A stretch of DNA of 64,000 bases from Bifidobacterium tibiigranuli (GTDB lineage: Bacteria; Actinomycetota; Actinomycetes; Actinomycetales; Bifidobacteriaceae), in NCBI RefSeq assembly GCF_009371885.1, contig NZ_QLZA01000008.1, positions 62,001-126,000 on the forward strand. Reading direction: 5' to 3'. Positions 1 through 8,541 of this stretch are shown piece after piece; the stretch's first letter is position 1; each line of letters opens with the position of its first letter. The position numbers and the translations under genes were made by a program. The notes below the pieces were generated by a model, which saw nothing but the letters and a program-made list of their open reading frames with translations, ran no database searches and had not been told where the DNA came from.

Positions 1-231
1 CATAACACCGCAGCAGCCAGCCGCGATCTCGTCGCCGCACTCGCGCGCTCCACCATCGAAGCAACGGACCATATGCGGACGGCGGTCGCCCGCTCCGCAG
101 CAATCGAATGGGAGGGCAAAGCCGCTGCATACTTCCGAGAGCATCTGCACGCCGATGCCGTCACATCCGTCCACATAGACGAAGCCGTCTACGCCACTCA
201 GTCAGTGCTCTGGCAAGGCGGCGCATCATGA
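1..231 (+). CDS. C-terminal fragment of a small WxG-like protein
   Basis: The window opens inside a reading frame whose last 76 codons are visible, ending in TGA at 229-231. The fragment is Ala-rich and helical in character. It carries a W-E-G tripeptide followed by A-A-x-x-F, the pattern found at the helical hairpin turn of WXG100/ESAT-6-like proteins. Its stop overlaps the start of the next gene (ATGA at 228-231), so the two are translationally coupled. Homology to WXG100 proteins is inferred from this one motif and the small helical character. The N-terminal half lies outside the window. Confidence 0.6.
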   Translation, partial: HNTAAASRDLVAALARSTIEATDHMRTAVARSAAIEWEGKAAAYFREHLHADAVTSVHIDEAVYATQSVLWQGGAS

Positions 232-1877
232 ACTGGCGCGTTGCCTCATCCATCAATGGCGGCCAACAGTACACTGCGGCCGCACGCGAAGCGTACGCGG
301 AAATCGCGCGGACTCTGGCCGACGACGCCTCGCAATTATCAGGACAATCCACGGCCTGGTCCGCTGCGGCGCTGCAGCTAGGCCATTATCGCGTCAGCGG
401 CATCTGCCAGTTGGCCGGCAGCGGCATGGGTTCAGCGAGTGCAGCTGATTTCGGCGCGGATCATGAATCCCTGCCCTATCAGGCGCTTATCGAGCGCTGC
501 AACGACAATGCAGCCCAATGCCAATCACTCAGCCGAGACCTCAGCACCATGGCGGATCTGCTCATTCGGGCCCATTCGCTCTACTCGCAGGCGGAGCACG
601 CCACCCGAAGCGCGATGAACAAGCTGCTGGAAACCGCCGGCACAGTATTCCCCGTTACAGCAGCGGCGGGATTCCTCTCGCTGGCCGCAGGCGGCGTGCT
701 GTCCTGCTCAATCCGTGAGCGCCGTTTCAGCCCCGCAGGAGCGCTGTCCAGCACGGCGTGGGCGCAGGAGGGTCTGCTGAACGCGGCAAGCAACCATGTC
801 AATGCCAAAACGATGGGCCTGAGCACCGTGGGAGCAGGTGTGAACCGCTCTGCGGCCATATTGTCTCTGGGTTCCTCGCGCCTCGTCAACCTGGTGCAGG
901 GCAATCTGCTACATGTCGATCAAGTGAAATCGTCACGGCCGGTGGTGGACGAATCCCACAGCGTCGCCCAGTCGCTGGCGAATCTGCAGCGTCTTGGCGC
1001 GCAGCGTCGCGGCAATGCTGGGGGCAGCGGCCTCGACTACGGAACCATAGCGATTCAGCGCTACCGCAATGCCGACGGTACCGCCTCGTGGCTGGTGACG
1101 ATTCCGGGCACCGATGGCGAATCGGATTCCGCGTTCGGCTGGCCGCAGAATCTTGAGGCGATGAGCAGCGACGCCAGCCAGCGGATGCGCGGCGACAGCG
1201 CTCGTCTGGTGGCTATCGCGATGGAGAAGGCCGGCATCGGGCCCAAGGACGCTGTGGCGCTCATCGGGCATTCCCAAGGCGGCATCGTCGCGGCAGCCAT
1301 CGCCTCCGATATGAAGAATCGATACCGCATCGAGCATGTCGTGACCGCTGGCTCGCCGGTGGCGAATCATCCCGTGCCGAACCGGACATGGATGACGAGC
1401 ATCGAAATGGAGGACGAGATTGTGGCGGCACTCGACGGGGCGGCGAACCCAGCGAACGAGCATTGGCTGACCATACGCGGCACAGCGCTTCGCGATGCCA
1501 AAGGCGCGCCGCCGCCAGCCGGCACCGGCGAACCGAGGCCGCCCGCAGCGACTCCTGTGCCCGGGGCGGCTCCTGCTCCTGTTGCTCCCATCGCTCCCGT
1601 CAACCCGTTTGCCTCCGCGCCAGTCGAAGGAGCTAGCGAGCGCAAGGAGATCACCCATCATCTGCGCTACCACCAGGCGGCCTACCGCAACGCGAGCGAC
1701 CTCGGCTCCCCAGCCGTGCAGCAGCACGAGCAGCATTTCCAGGCCATCGTTGGCGGCAAACTCGAAGAGACCTCCTATTGGCAGGGCCGCATGTCCTGGG
1801 GACCGCCGACCGCTCTGAACGAGCGCATAGCTGCACGCATGGTGGGGCAGCGAGCCGCGCCTGATGATGGCCGCTGA
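228..1877 (+). CDS. alpha/beta-hydrolase-fold protein, candidate secreted or effector enzyme
   Basis: The predicted protein has 549 aa from the ATG at 228. A longer frame opens upstream, but 228 is preferred because it gives the ATGA overlap with the preceding gene. Residues 1 to about 150 are helical and Ala/Gln-rich, like the N-terminal segments of actinobacterial WxG-linked proteins. A short hydrophobic stretch follows at about 165-180. The C-terminal half has a nucleophile elbow G-H-S-Q-G-G with Ser349 and a G-T-D-G-E-S-D segment typical of lipase-like hydrolases. A Pro/Ala-rich linker lies at about residues 425-465. The substrate cannot be told. Coupling to a WxG-like gene suggests a cell-surface or exported pair, which is inference. 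Confidence 0.65.
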   Translation: MNWRVASSINGGQQYTAAAREAYAEIARTLADDASQLSGQSTAWSAAALQLGHYRVSGICQLAGSGMGSASAADFGADHESLPYQALIERCNDNAAQCQSLSRDLSTMADLLIRAHSLYSQAEHATRSAMNKLLETAGTVFPVTAAAGFLSLAAGGVLSCSIRERRFSPAGALSSTAWAQEGLLNAASNHVNAKTMGLSTVGAGVNRSAAILSLGSSRLVNLVQGNLLHVDQVKSSRPVVDESHSVAQSLANLQRLGAQRRGNAGGSGLDYGTIAIQRYRNADGTASWLVTIPGTDGESDSAFGWPQNLEAMSSDASQRMRGDSARLVAIAMEKAGIGPKDAVALIGHSQGGIVAAAIASDMKNRYRIEHVVTAGSPVANHPVPNRTWMTSIEMEDEIVAALDGAANPANEHWLTIRGTALRDAKGAPPPAGTGEPRPPAATPVPGAAPAPVAPIAPVNPFASAPVEGASERKEITHHLRYHQAAYRNASDLGSPAVQQHEQHFQAIVGGKLEETSYWQGRMSWGPPTALNERIAARMVGQRAAPDDGR

Positions 1878-2100
1878 TGAATTTACAGCAGGCCGCGTCT
1901 GGCACGCTGGGCTATTACGCAGTGTGCCAGACGCAGAACAGACCGCAGTACAAGCCACACGCAGTGCAAGCCGCAGAACAGGCCACCGGACATGCCGCAG
2001 AACATACCGCAGGACGGGGCCGTGCTGCGCCAAGAATATCCTGGGCGGCGGTGCTGCCCAGCACGCGGAGCGGTTCACGGCTCGAAGTACGCTGTAGCCT

Positions 2101-3546
2101 ATGCAGCTGACTGATATCTCCCCCGCAATCGCCCTGACCTCATTGGATGGCCGCTACCATCGCCAGACTGCTCCGCTGGTCGAATACTTAAGCGAACCGG
2201 CGCTCAATCGCGAGCGCATGCGCGTCGAAGTGGAATGGATGATCCTGCTGAGCAACGGCTTCGATGGCAATGCCTCAGCACCGGTGCTTGAGGGCCTGAC
2301 CCCGCTGAGCGACACCGAATGCGAATTCCTGCGCGCCATCCCCGAAGACTTCGACGCGGACGGCATCGCCCGGCACGCGTCCTACGAGGCGGTGACGCAC
2401 CACGATGTGAAGGCGGTCGAATACTACATCGACGACGAGCTGGATCGGGCAGGCGAGGTTCTCGGCTCAGATAGTTCGCTGCCGGGACTGAAAACGCTCG
2501 TGCATTTCGCCTGCACGTCGGAGGACATCAACAACCTCGCCATCGCGCGCTGCGTGAAGAACGCCATCGAGCAGGTCTGGCTGCCCGCAGCCCAGCAGGT
2601 GACCGATCAGCTCAACGATATGGCGCAACGTTTCCGCGCGCTGCCGATGCTTTCGCTCACGCACGGCCAGCCCGCCACGCCCACGACGCTGGGCAAGGAG
2701 CTTGCGGTGTACGTGCACCGGCTCGAACGTCAGCTGGACCATATCGAAGCCCAGGAATACCTCGGCAAGCTCAACGGCGCGACCGGCACCTTCGGCGCTC
2801 ATGTCGCCGCCTGCCCCGATGCCGACTGGATTGCGATTTCGCGCGAATTCGTCGCGAACCGCATGGGGCTGACCTGGAATCCGCTCACCACGCAGATCGA
2901 AAGCCATGACTGGCAGGCCGAGCTCTACGGCGCGATCAGCCACACGAACCGCATCCTGCACAATCTCGCCGTGGACATCTGGATGTACATCTCGCGCGGC
3001 GTCTTCGCGCAGGAGCCGGTCAAGGGAGCCACCGGCTCGTCCACGATGCCGCACAAGGTCAACCCCATCCGCTTCGAGAACGCCGAGGCGAATCTCGAAT
3101 TGTCCTGCTCGCTGCTCGACACGCTGTCCGCCACGCTGGTGGAAAGCCGCTGGCAGCGCGATCTGACCGACTCCACCACCCAGCGCAACATCGGCGCCGC
3201 GCTCGGCCACGGGCTGCTGGCCCTGTACAATCTGGGCGGCGGCCTGCAATCCATCCATCCCAACGAGGCCGTCATAGCCCGCGAGCTCGAAGAGAACTGG
3301 GAAGTACTCGGCGAGCCCATCCAGACCGCGATGCGCGCGGCCGAACTGGCAGGTCTGCCCGGCATGGAGAAGCCCTACGAGAAGGTCAAGGAACTGATGC
3401 GCGGCCATGCGATAACGCGCGACGACGTCGAGAAGTTCATCGATTCGCTGGCCTTCGACGATGCCACCGCGAAGCGTCTCAAGGCATTGAGCCCTGCGCA
3501 GTACACCGGTCTGGCAAGCACCTTGGTGGACTACGCGCAGCAATGA
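2101..3546 (+). CDS. purB: adenylosuccinate lyase
   Basis: This enzyme of the fumarase/aspartase superfamily cleaves SAICAR to AICAR, and adenylosuccinate to AMP, in purine synthesis. The 481-aa product contains the superfamily signature G-S-S-T-M-P-H-K-V-N-P at about residues 315-325 and the conserved T-S-x-D-I-N-N segment near residue 140. Length and the DGRY N-terminal motif fit the long PurB class. Its stop overlaps the next gene by 4 bp. Other purine genes of the pathway (purT, purC, purL) sit at the far end of the window. Confidence 0.96.
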   Translation: MQLTDISPAIALTSLDGRYHRQTAPLVEYLSEPALNRERMRVEVEWMILLSNGFDGNASAPVLEGLTPLSDTECEFLRAIPEDFDADGIARHASYEAVTHHDVKAVEYYIDDELDRAGEVLGSDSSLPGLKTLVHFACTSEDINNLAIARCVKNAIEQVWLPAAQQVTDQLNDMAQRFRALPMLSLTHGQPATPTTLGKELAVYVHRLERQLDHIEAQEYLGKLNGATGTFGAHVAACPDADWIAISREFVANRMGLTWNPLTTQIESHDWQAELYGAISHTNRILHNLAVDIWMYISRGVFAQEPVKGATGSSTMPHKVNPIRFENAEANLELSCSLLDTLSATLVESRWQRDLTDSTTQRNIGAALGHGLLALYNLGGGLQSIHPNEAVIARELEENWEVLGEPIQTAMRAAELAGLPGMEKPYEKVKELMRGHAITRDDVEKFIDSLAFDDATAKRLKALSPAQYTGLASTLVDYAQQ

Positions 3547-6071
3547 GCCAAAGCGAAGCATCCATGCTGACGACGTCAACGCAGACTGAATCGGCGGCTG
3601 CATCCTCGTCGCCGCAGCCGCAATCACCGATGCAGCCACAATCCACGACGACACCGCAGCCGGGCATTCGCATCGAGGATGTCGCGCCTGAGCGCACGCA
3701 TGACTTCGCCGATCTCATGCACGCCGCCACGGCGCTGCTCATAGCCGTGGCAGTCGTCCTGATGGGCGTGTATCTGCGCGGATTCACCTCTGGCGTCGAA
3801 TCCGACGCCCATAACGCGAGCCGGGCCTTCGACTGGCTGCTGAACATGCCCATCTCGGTCATCCAGCAGCTCACGACATTCGTCATCGTGGTCGGCGTGC
3901 TGGCCCATATGCTCATAGGCCGTGAATGGCTGCAGTCCTGCGTCGCAGTTCTCGCGCTGTTCGGCGGCTATGTGCTCATTCGCGTGCTGGCTCTCGCGCT
4001 TTCGCAGTTCGGCGACGCATCGCTGCTCGCACCCTTCTATGCCATTGGCACCCCGACAGCGGGCTCAGGACTGCTGCCGGACCTCTATGCGGGCATCGGC
4101 GCATTCCTGACCGTTGCGGGGCCGCGCCGACTGCGCTCCACGGTGCGCTGGGGCTGGAACGTCCTGTATGTCGTGGCCGTCGCGCTTGTCGTCCTCTCCT
4201 GGCATTCCGTGTCCGGCGTGCTCGTCTCCTTCGTCGTCGGCCGCGTGATCGGCATGCTGCTGCGCTTCGCAGCCGGCACGCAGAACAAGGGCGCATGGGG
4301 GCAGGAGATCGTCGATGCCGTACGCGCCATCGATGTGCGTCTTGCCGGCCTGACGCGCCGGCAGGACGACAAAAACGACGCCGGCGTGCTGCAGACCTCG
4401 CTGGACGACGATCTCATCGAGAACTCGCGCATTTACGATGCCGTGGATGAGGCTGGCAGACGCTACATCATCTCCGTTCTCGACGCGCAGCTGCATAACG
4501 CAGGCTATTTCAACCAGATATGGCAATGGCTGCGACTCACCGGCGTTTCGATGCGTCGGGACCGCTCGGCCAGTACGGCCAATCATCACCATCTGGCGAT
4601 GATTCTGGGGCTGGCCCATCTGGGGCTGCCTACCATGCAAGCCTATGGCGTCATCGACAGCGGGGAATCCTCGCTGCTCGTTTTCGAGGCCGAGGGCATG
4701 GCGCGGCCATGCGATCTCGACACGCTCAGCGACGAGGATGCGACAGGCGTCATGCGTTATCTCGATGCCGCCAATGCCCGCGGCTACACGCATAGGCGCA
4801 TCACGCCCGGATCGCTCGCCCGCACCAGTGATGGCGCGATGATGCTGGCTGGCTGGCACAACGGCGATTGCGCAAGTAGCAGCGCGAATATCGCACTCGA
4901 CCGGGTGCAGCTGCTCAGCTTGCTTGCCTCGCTCATCGGCGTCGAGCGCACGCTTTCCGCAGCGCGTTCGGTCTGGGGAGATAATACGCTGATCAGCCTG
5001 ACGCCGTTCTTCCAGAAAGTCGCCGTGCCCTATGGCACGCGCGCGCTGCCCGGCTGGAACAAGCAGCTGCTGGGCCAGCTGCGCACCACCATAGACGCGC
5101 TGGCGCCTGATGATCGCGCCGAAAACACCGAGCCAGTGACGCTCTCGCGTTTCAGCCTGCGCTCCTTCGCGATTATCGCGATGGGCATCGTGGCCGTCGC
5201 GGTCATCTTCACCCAGTTGCAGCCTGACGAGGTCATCCATGCCGTGCGCAGCGCCAAAATCGGCATGGCATTCCTGTGCTTCGCATTCAGCATACTGGCT
5301 TGGGTGGGCGCATCGGTTTCGCTGGGCGCATTCATGGACAAGGGCAAACGGCGGCCTTTCGCGCTGTTCTGCTCGCAGGCGGCATCCGGATTCACTGCTG
5401 TGTCGATGCCTGCCGGCGTCGGCCCGGCTTTCGTGAATCTGCAGTACCTGCGCAAAAGCGGATACCGCGGTGCCGCCGCCACGGCGATCATGAGCGCAAC
5501 CTGGCTGGTGCAGGCACTCGCCACCATCGTGCTGATCCTAGGCATCGGCATCTTCACCGGGCGCGACACGCTTTCGGGCATGATACCGGGGCCCACGCTG
5601 ATCGTCGTGATCGGCATCGTGGCGCTCGCCTTTTCCGCCGCGATGATCATCCCGCCGCTGCGCCGTCTGCTCGTCGTCAAGTATCTGCCGATTATCAAGG
5701 TCTACGCGCGTCAGCTCGTCGAAGTGATCTCGCAGCCTGCGAAGATGACCGGCTGCGTGCTCGGCTCCCTGATGCTCAACATCACCACCGGTCTGGGATT
5801 CTGGGCTGCGCTGCTGGCCTTTGGTCACCCGACGAATCCGATGGAGACGATTTTCATCTTCCTGCTCGCCAATACGCTCGGCTCCGCAGTGCCGACCCCA
5901 GGTGGCCTGGGCGCGGTCGAGGCCGCATTGCTCTTCGCTTTCTCCTCGGTCGGCGTGCCTGCGGCGGTGGCGCTGTCCGCCACTCTGCTCTACCGCGTAT
6001 GCTTCTACTGGCTGCGCATCCCTCTGGGCGCGCTGGCTATGAAGTGGCTCGACCGACGCAACCTCATCTGA
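3543..6071 (+). CDS. membrane flippase-like protein with an internal kinase-like domain (UPF0104/LPG-synthase TM family)
   Basis: The 842-aa protein starts at the ATG overlapping the purB stop (ATGA). It has a Gln/Pro-rich cytoplasmic N-terminus. A first membrane block (about residues 60-240) is followed by a soluble domain (about 260-530) and a C-terminal membrane block (about 540-835). The C-terminal block carries the P-x-P-G-G-L-G-A-V-E motif of the YbhN/LPG-synthase transmembrane family. The soluble part resembles a degenerate aminoglycoside-kinase/ABC1-like fold: H-R-R-I-T-P-G-S-L resembles a catalytic loop and a later GWHNGD a worn DFG region. Relatives act in lipid or polyprenol-linked envelope precursor transport; the substrate here is unknown. 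Confidence 0.75.
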   Translation: MSQSEASMLTTSTQTESAAASSSPQPQSPMQPQSTTTPQPGIRIEDVAPERTHDFADLMHAATALLIAVAVVLMGVYLRGFTSGVESDAHNASRAFDWLLNMPISVIQQLTTFVIVVGVLAHMLIGREWLQSCVAVLALFGGYVLIRVLALALSQFGDASLLAPFYAIGTPTAGSGLLPDLYAGIGAFLTVAGPRRLRSTVRWGWNVLYVVAVALVVLSWHSVSGVLVSFVVGRVIGMLLRFAAGTQNKGAWGQEIVDAVRAIDVRLAGLTRRQDDKNDAGVLQTSLDDDLIENSRIYDAVDEAGRRYIISVLDAQLHNAGYFNQIWQWLRLTGVSMRRDRSASTANHHHLAMILGLAHLGLPTMQAYGVIDSGESSLLVFEAEGMARPCDLDTLSDEDATGVMRYLDAANARGYTHRRITPGSLARTSDGAMMLAGWHNGDCASSSANIALDRVQLLSLLASLIGVERTLSAARSVWGDNTLISLTPFFQKVAVPYGTRALPGWNKQLLGQLRTTIDALAPDDRAENTEPVTLSRFSLRSFAIIAMGIVAVAVIFTQLQPDEVIHAVRSAKIGMAFLCFAFSILAWVGASVSLGAFMDKGKRRPFALFCSQAASGFTAVSMPAGVGPAFVNLQYLRKSGYRGAAATAIMSATWLVQALATIVLILGIGIFTGRDTLSGMIPGPTLIVVIGIVALAFSAAMIIPPLRRLLVVKYLPIIKVYARQLVEVISQPAKMTGCVLGSLMLNITTGLGFWAALLAFGHPTNPMETIFIFLLANTLGSAVPTPGGLGAVEAALLFAFSSVGVPAAVALSATLLYRVCFYWLRIPLGALAMKWLDRRNLI

Positions 6072-6240
6072 ATGCGCTCTGCATACTGCCTGCATGCATC
6101 ATCCGAACGAGGCATATTTTGCGAATCATTGGCGAAAAGCCGTTGAAAATGCGGCATTCGGGGCGGATGTGCGCTAGTATCGGTTGATGAACGTGGCTTT
6201 TGAAGAAATACGAAAGCCCCTGACTCAAGAAGGATGCTTT

Positions 6241-6522
6241 ATGGCATACAACAAGTCTGATCTCGTCTCGAAGATCGCCCAGAAGTCGAATCTGACCAAG
6301 GCTCAGGCCGAGGCAGCCGTCAACGCATTCCAGGACGTATTCGTTGAGGCCATGCAGTCTGGCGAAGGTCTGAAGCTGACGGGTCTCTTCTCGGCTGAGC
6401 GTGTCCGCCGCGCCGAGCGCACCGGACGCAATCCGCGTACCGGCGAGACCATCAAGATCCCCGCTTCCTACGGCGTGCGCATCTCTGCTGGCTCGCTGCT
6501 GAAGAAGGCCGTAGCCGAGTAA
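6241..6522 (+). CDS. hup: HU-family histone-like DNA-binding protein
   Basis: This 93-aa basic protein begins at the ATG after an AAGAAGGA ribosome-binding site at about 6227-6234. An in-frame ATG at 6184 is less likely because it adds a tail not present in HU. Features are the N-terminal helix-turn-helix dimer region, and the DNA-wrapping arm with R-x-R-x-G-R-N-P-x-T-G, the family signature, at about residues 53-69. HU bends and compacts DNA as a dimer. It is monocistronic, with a strong hairpin terminator just downstream. Confidence 0.95.
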   Translation: MAYNKSDLVSKIAQKSNLTKAQAEAAVNAFQDVFVEAMQSGEGLKLTGLFSAERVRRAERTGRNPRTGETIKIPASYGVRISAGSLLKKAVAE

Positions 6523-6555
6523 GACTCGCCTTTCGTCATCCATTACGCGATGTAA

Positions 6556-6593
6556 TGGAAAAGCCCCGACTCTTGGCAGTCGGGGCTTTTCCA
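6556..6593. terminator. bidirectional terminator between hup and pafA
   Basis: Perfect 15-bp inverted repeat, 6556-6570 against 6579-6593, with an 8-base loop. The GC-rich core is flanked by A4 and T4, so it can end transcription of hup (+) and of the pup-pafA operon (-). Confidence 0.85.
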
Positions 6594-6680
6594 TATCATA
6601 TGCCGGTTCGGCGCGTAAGTACCTCGCAGTATCGGGCATCTGGTCATGCCAGTCGTCATATGACATCACGTCACGTCATG

Positions 6681-8237
6681 TCATGCCTCAAGTTGCTGCA
6701 TGAGACGGCGGTAGTCCTCGCTGGCCTGCGTCTCGAAGGGATCGAGCATCACCGCTTCCGCCCGCTCGGCGTCCTGGCCGGAGCTTCCCAGCGTCAGCCG
6801 CGTCCAATCGCAGGAGAAGCGCACATCGCGTTGCAGAGCTTTGGCTACAAAGGCTCCGCGCAGCGCCGCGCGGGTGTCCTGCGGCGGGCGCGTCATCGCT
6901 TCGCGTGCTTCGTCCGCGCTGATGATCGTGCGCATTGCGCCATGACGCACCAGCGAATCGTAGACCGTGCCGTTGGCCACATCGTGGTAATCCAGATCGA
7001 GCTGCGCGAATCGCGCCTCGGCCGCTGCGGGATGACGTCTGCGCAGCGCCTCGAACAGCGTCTGCTTCGCAATCCAATCCACCTGATTGTCCAAAGCCGC
7101 GAAATCACCGGCAGCCAGGCAATCCAGCAGCCTAGCCCACTCATGCATCACCATGTCAATGTCCAGCCGTGGCATCGCCTCGTGCACCTGAGCACCATAG
7201 CGCTCAAGAAAACGCGCCACGACAGCCGCATAGTAGCGCTGCATGCCGAGCGCATCAACGGTTGCGCTGCCGCCATCAGTGCTGCTACCACCGGCCGCAG
7301 CCGGGCCCGTTGCGCCGTATTCAGCACGCGCCCTAGTGAAACCTCCCGGATCTGCGAGTTTCAGCGGCGTGCCGCCACAGCGCACATCGCGGCTGATTGC
7401 ACGGTTGGCGCTGCTGGGGTCCTGCAACGCACAGCATTCGAATCCGCTCTCCACGCCGAGCCGCGCCGCCTGCTCGATGACGCACAGCACCAGATGCGTC
7501 GTGGCGAGCTTCATCAGCCCGGCGTATTGCGAACGGTTCGAGTCGCCGATGATGACATGGAGCCGCCGGTAGCGTTCGGGATCGGCATGCGGCTCGTCGC
7601 GTGTGTTGACCATCGGCCGTGCGCGCGTCGTGGCCGACGAGATGGACTCGTCCAGATAGTCCGCCCGCTGCGAAATCACCAGGCCACGCCCGGAAAGCCT
7701 GCCTGCCCCGGAGAAGACCTGACGGGTAATCAGAAACGGCAGCAGCTCCCGTTCGACATCTCGCAGCGACACGAAACGGCGCACCAGATAGTTCTCATGG
7801 CAGCCGAAGGAATGCCCGGCCGAATCGACGTTGTTCTTGAACAGGTGCACGGTCGCCCCTTCGCCGTACGCCGGGCGCAGCCGCTGCTGCGCGTCGAGCG
7901 CCAGTTGGCGCATCACCTGCTCCCCTGCCAGGTCCTGAGCCAAGGCCGTATGCGGGTCCCGGGCCTCGGCGGTCGCGTATTCGGGGTGCGAGCCAACGTC
8001 AAGATAGAGCCGGGCGCCGTTGGGCAGATACGTGTTCGTCGAGCGCGAGCGGGTGACGACCGGCCGGAACATCGCCATGGCCACCGTTGCGGCATCGCAT
8101 GGCTTGTCGGCGCCGGTCACGCTCACGCCGTATTCGGTCTCGATGCCGAAGATCCTGGCGAAGCCGTCCTGCTCCAAATCCTCCTGCGGCCCCTGGGACG
8201 CGCCGTCATTGCCGCTTTCGCGCAGCTGGGGCATCAC
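6681..8237 (-). CDS. pafA: Pup--protein ligase PafA
   Basis: PafA attaches the C-terminal glutamate of Pup to lysines of target proteins using ATP (glutamine-synthetase-like fold). The 518-aa product shows G-I-E-T-E-Y-G at about residues 31-37 and L-Y-L-D-V-G-S-H-P-E-Y-A-T-A-E, with the presumed catalytic Asp80. Further on are the N-N-x-D-S-A-G-H-S-F-G-C-H-E-N-Y and I-N-T-R-D-E-P-H-A-type segments diagnostic of PafA. It overlaps pup by 4 bp (ATGA). The N-terminal 25 residues and an inserted Gly/Ala/Ser-rich stretch near residues 300-330 are longer than in mycobacterial PafA (about 450 aa). Confidence 0.95.
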   Translation of the reverse strand: MMPQLRESGNDGASQGPQEDLEQDGFARIFGIETEYGVSVTGADKPCDAATVAMAMFRPVVTRSRSTNTYLPNGARLYLDVGSHPEYATAEARDPHTALAQDLAGEQVMRQLALDAQQRLRPAYGEGATVHLFKNNVDSAGHSFGCHENYLVRRFVSLRDVERELLPFLITRQVFSGAGRLSGRGLVISQRADYLDESISSATTRARPMVNTRDEPHADPERYRRLHVIIGDSNRSQYAGLMKLATTHLVLCVIEQAARLGVESGFECCALQDPSSANRAISRDVRCGGTPLKLADPGGFTRARAEYGATGPAAAGGSSTDGGSATVDALGMQRYYAAVVARFLERYGAQVHEAMPRLDIDMVMHEWARLLDCLAAGDFAALDNQVDWIAKQTLFEALRRRHPAAAEARFAQLDLDYHDVANGTVYDSLVRHGAMRTIISADEAREAMTRPPQDTRAALRGAFVAKALQRDVRFSCDWTRLTLGSSGQDAERAEAVMLDPFETQASEDYRRLMQQLEA

Positions 8238-8440
8238 TGCCCGCCTTTTTGCACGAAGCTGCCGACGTACTCCTCCGCGTTGGATTCCAAGGTGGATTCG
8301 ATATCGTCCAGAATGGAGTCCAGCGCATCGCTCTGATCGGCCTGTTTGCTGCTCTGCTGCGCCATAGGGGCATCTTGGGCCTCGTCTGATTGCGCCGCGT
8401 CGGACTGCTGGGACTGATTGCGTTGGAATTGCTGTGGCAT
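8234..8440 (-). CDS. pup: prokaryotic ubiquitin-like protein Pup
   Basis: This 68-aa, disordered, Gln/Ser/Asp-rich protein ends in the invariant K-G-G-Q. The segment E-E-Y-V-G-S-F-V-Q before it is the helical region bound by the ATPase coiled coil. The terminal Gln means it must be deamidated to Glu by Dop before ligation. It is directly coupled to pafA. The N-terminal half (about 35 residues) is rich in Gln and lacks lysine except K32, typical of Pup. Confidence 0.96.
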   Translation of the reverse strand: MPQQFQRNQSQQSDAAQSDEAQDAPMAQQSSKQADQSDALDSILDDIESTLESNAEEYVGSFVQKGGQ

Positions 8441-8541
8441 ATCTCCTCGATTCCTGTCACATGGTATCTGTCATATGGTTGTTGTCATAGTGTGTGAGCT
8501 GGCTTGGCGTACAGTCTGGCGCGGTTGCGCCAGTATGCCCG

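Noticed and set aside
1877..2110. A 77-codon frame overlapping the hydrolase stop (ATGA) and the purB start
   Set aside because: Composition is repetitive (Ala/Gln/His), it runs into purB, and it has no family features. The ATGA overlap alone is not enough.
2467..3654. Long minus-strand frame over purB
   Set aside because: It is the complement of a clear purB frame, and the GC-rich third positions of purB open it. No domain.
6555..8336. 593-codon plus-strand frame opposite pafA
   Set aside because: Shadow of pafA and it begins inside the hup terminator.
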